The notes under the pieces: generated by a model
What the model saw: only the letters and a program-made list of their open reading frames with translations
Database searches by the model: none
What the model was told of the DNA's origin: nothing
Program-made: the position numbers and the translations under genes
Part shown: piece after piece, positions 4,288 through 5,001 of the stretch
Numbering within the stretch: position 1 is the stretch's first letter
Layout of the letters: every line of letters starts with the position of its first letter
From: Natronomonas sp.
Lineage (GTDB): Archaea; Halobacteriota; Halobacteria; Halobacteriales; Haloarculaceae
Length of the DNA: 5,001 bases
Assembly (NCBI GenBank): GCA_007135435.1
Contig: SLIW01000174.1
Span: 1 to 5,001 of the forward strand
Reading direction: 5' to 3'

Positions 4288-5001
4288 ATGGACTCGATTA
4301 TCGAGGACGCAATCGGTGACGCGGAGGACGATGGGGAGGGGTCGGCCACCGGCGACGTCGACGCCGGGGACGATGCGACCGGCGACGCCACGGACGGCGG
4401 GACCGACGCCGACGTAAAGACGTCGGGGACGATGACCGACGAGGAGCTGGCGAGCGTCGTCAAGGACCTCGAGACGAAGATCACCGTCGTCGGCTGCGGC
4501 GGCGCCGGCGGCAACACCGTCACCCGGATGGACGAGGCGGGCATCCACGGCGCGAAGCTGGTCGCCGCCAACACGGACGCCCAGCACCTCGCGACCGAGG
4601 TCGAGGCCGACGAGAAGATCCTCATCGGCCGACAGCGGACCGGGGGCCGGGGCGCCGGCTCAGTCCCGCGGATCGGCGAGGAGGCCGCTCAGGAGAACAT
4701 CGAGGACATCACCAACTCGATCGACGACTCCGACATGGTGTTCGTCACCGCCGGCCTCGGCGGGGGGACCGGCACCGGCTCCGCGCCGGTCGTCGCCCAG
4801 GCCGCCCAGGACGCCGGCGCGCTCACCATCGCCATCGTCACCATCCCGTTCACCGCCGAGGGCGAGCGGCGCCGGGCGAACGCCGACGCCGGCCTCGAGC
4901 GGCTCCGGGCCGTCGCCGACACCGTCATCGTCATCCCGAACGACCGGCTCCTGGACTACGCCCCCAACATGCCGCTGCAGGACGCCTTCAAGATCTGCGA
5001 C
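4288..5001 (+). CDS. ftsZ1: Cell division protein FtsZ, FtsZ1 type, N-terminal part
   Basis: FtsZ is the tubulin-like GTPase that polymerises at mid-cell; in haloarchaea FtsZ1 and FtsZ2 act together in division. The window holds 238 codons, and the frame is open at the edge, so the rest of the C-terminal domain is missing. Residues 1-10 ([10 protein letters not shown]) match the start I remember for haloarchaeal FtsZ1, which supports this ATG. Residues 11-45 are an acidic, low-complexity linker. [34 protein letters not shown] (48-81) leads into the nucleotide-binding fold, with NTD at 95-97, the tubulin signature GGGTGTGS at 158-165 preceded by [14 protein letters not shown] at 187-196, and [10 protein letters not shown] at 218-227. 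All GTP-binding motifs are intact, so the protein is expected to be active. The FtsZ1 rather than FtsZ2 assignment rests on the N-terminus and the [12 protein letters not shown] segment. The gene follows the deacylase gene after 136 bp with its own TATA box. Confidence 0.95.
   Translation, partial: MDSIIEDAIGDAEDDGEGSATGDVDAGDDATGDATDGGTDADVKTSGTMTDEELASVVKDLETKITVVGCGGAGGNTVTRMDEAGIHGAKLVAANTDAQHLATEVEADEKILIGRQRTGGRGAGSVPRIGEEAAQENIEDITNSIDDSDMVFVTAGLGGGTGTGSAPVVAQAAQDAGALTIAIVTIPFTAEGERRRANADAGLERLRAVADTVIVIPNDRLLDYAPNMPLQDAFKICD

Overview
The window looks like a stretch of a haloarchaeal chromosome. It is very GC-rich with G/C-dominated third codon positions, and its proteins are strongly acidic (Asp/Glu-rich linkers, few Lys). 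Gene starts lie about 25-30 nt downstream of short A/T-rich TATA-like boxes, which is the layout of leaderless archaeal transcripts. Two genes, an FtsZ1-type archaeal FtsZ and an archaeal DTD2-type D-aminoacyl-tRNA deacylase with a long C-terminal extension, also point to Halobacteria. I cannot name a genus.

Layout: the left half is read leftward (minus strand). It holds aroE (shikimate dehydrogenase, 2339-1542), then an uncharacterised acidic protein with a C-terminal helix-hairpin-helix domain (1474-821), then the N-terminal part of a PabB/TrpE-type chorismate-using enzyme (758-1, running off the window). The right half is read rightward (plus strand). It holds the D-aminoacyl-tRNA deacylase (2775-4151), then the N-terminal two thirds of ftsZ (4288-5001, running off the window). 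Between the two divergent halves is a 435-bp region (2340-2774). It contains a 15-bp degenerate tandem repeat, a strong TATATAAA box facing left, and a doubtful 96-codon leaderless reading frame.

Functionally, AroE makes shikimate on the way to chorismate, and the PabB-like enzyme consumes chorismate, probably for p-aminobenzoate/folate synthesis. They share a strand and a neighbourhood, but each has its own TATA-like element, so they need not be one transcript. The deacylase is a translation quality-control enzyme and FtsZ a cytoskeletal GTPase. They are co-directional but separated by 136 bp that hold a candidate terminator hairpin, a 12-bp perfect palindrome and the ftsZ TATA box.

This is mostly conserved housekeeping DNA. 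I did not find a mobile element, CRISPR array, RNA gene, defence system or a convincing new multigene system. The items most worth a second look are the 15-bp repeat block with its leaderless ORF, the palindrome in front of ftsZ, and the acidic helix-hairpin-helix protein lying between two chorismate-pathway genes.
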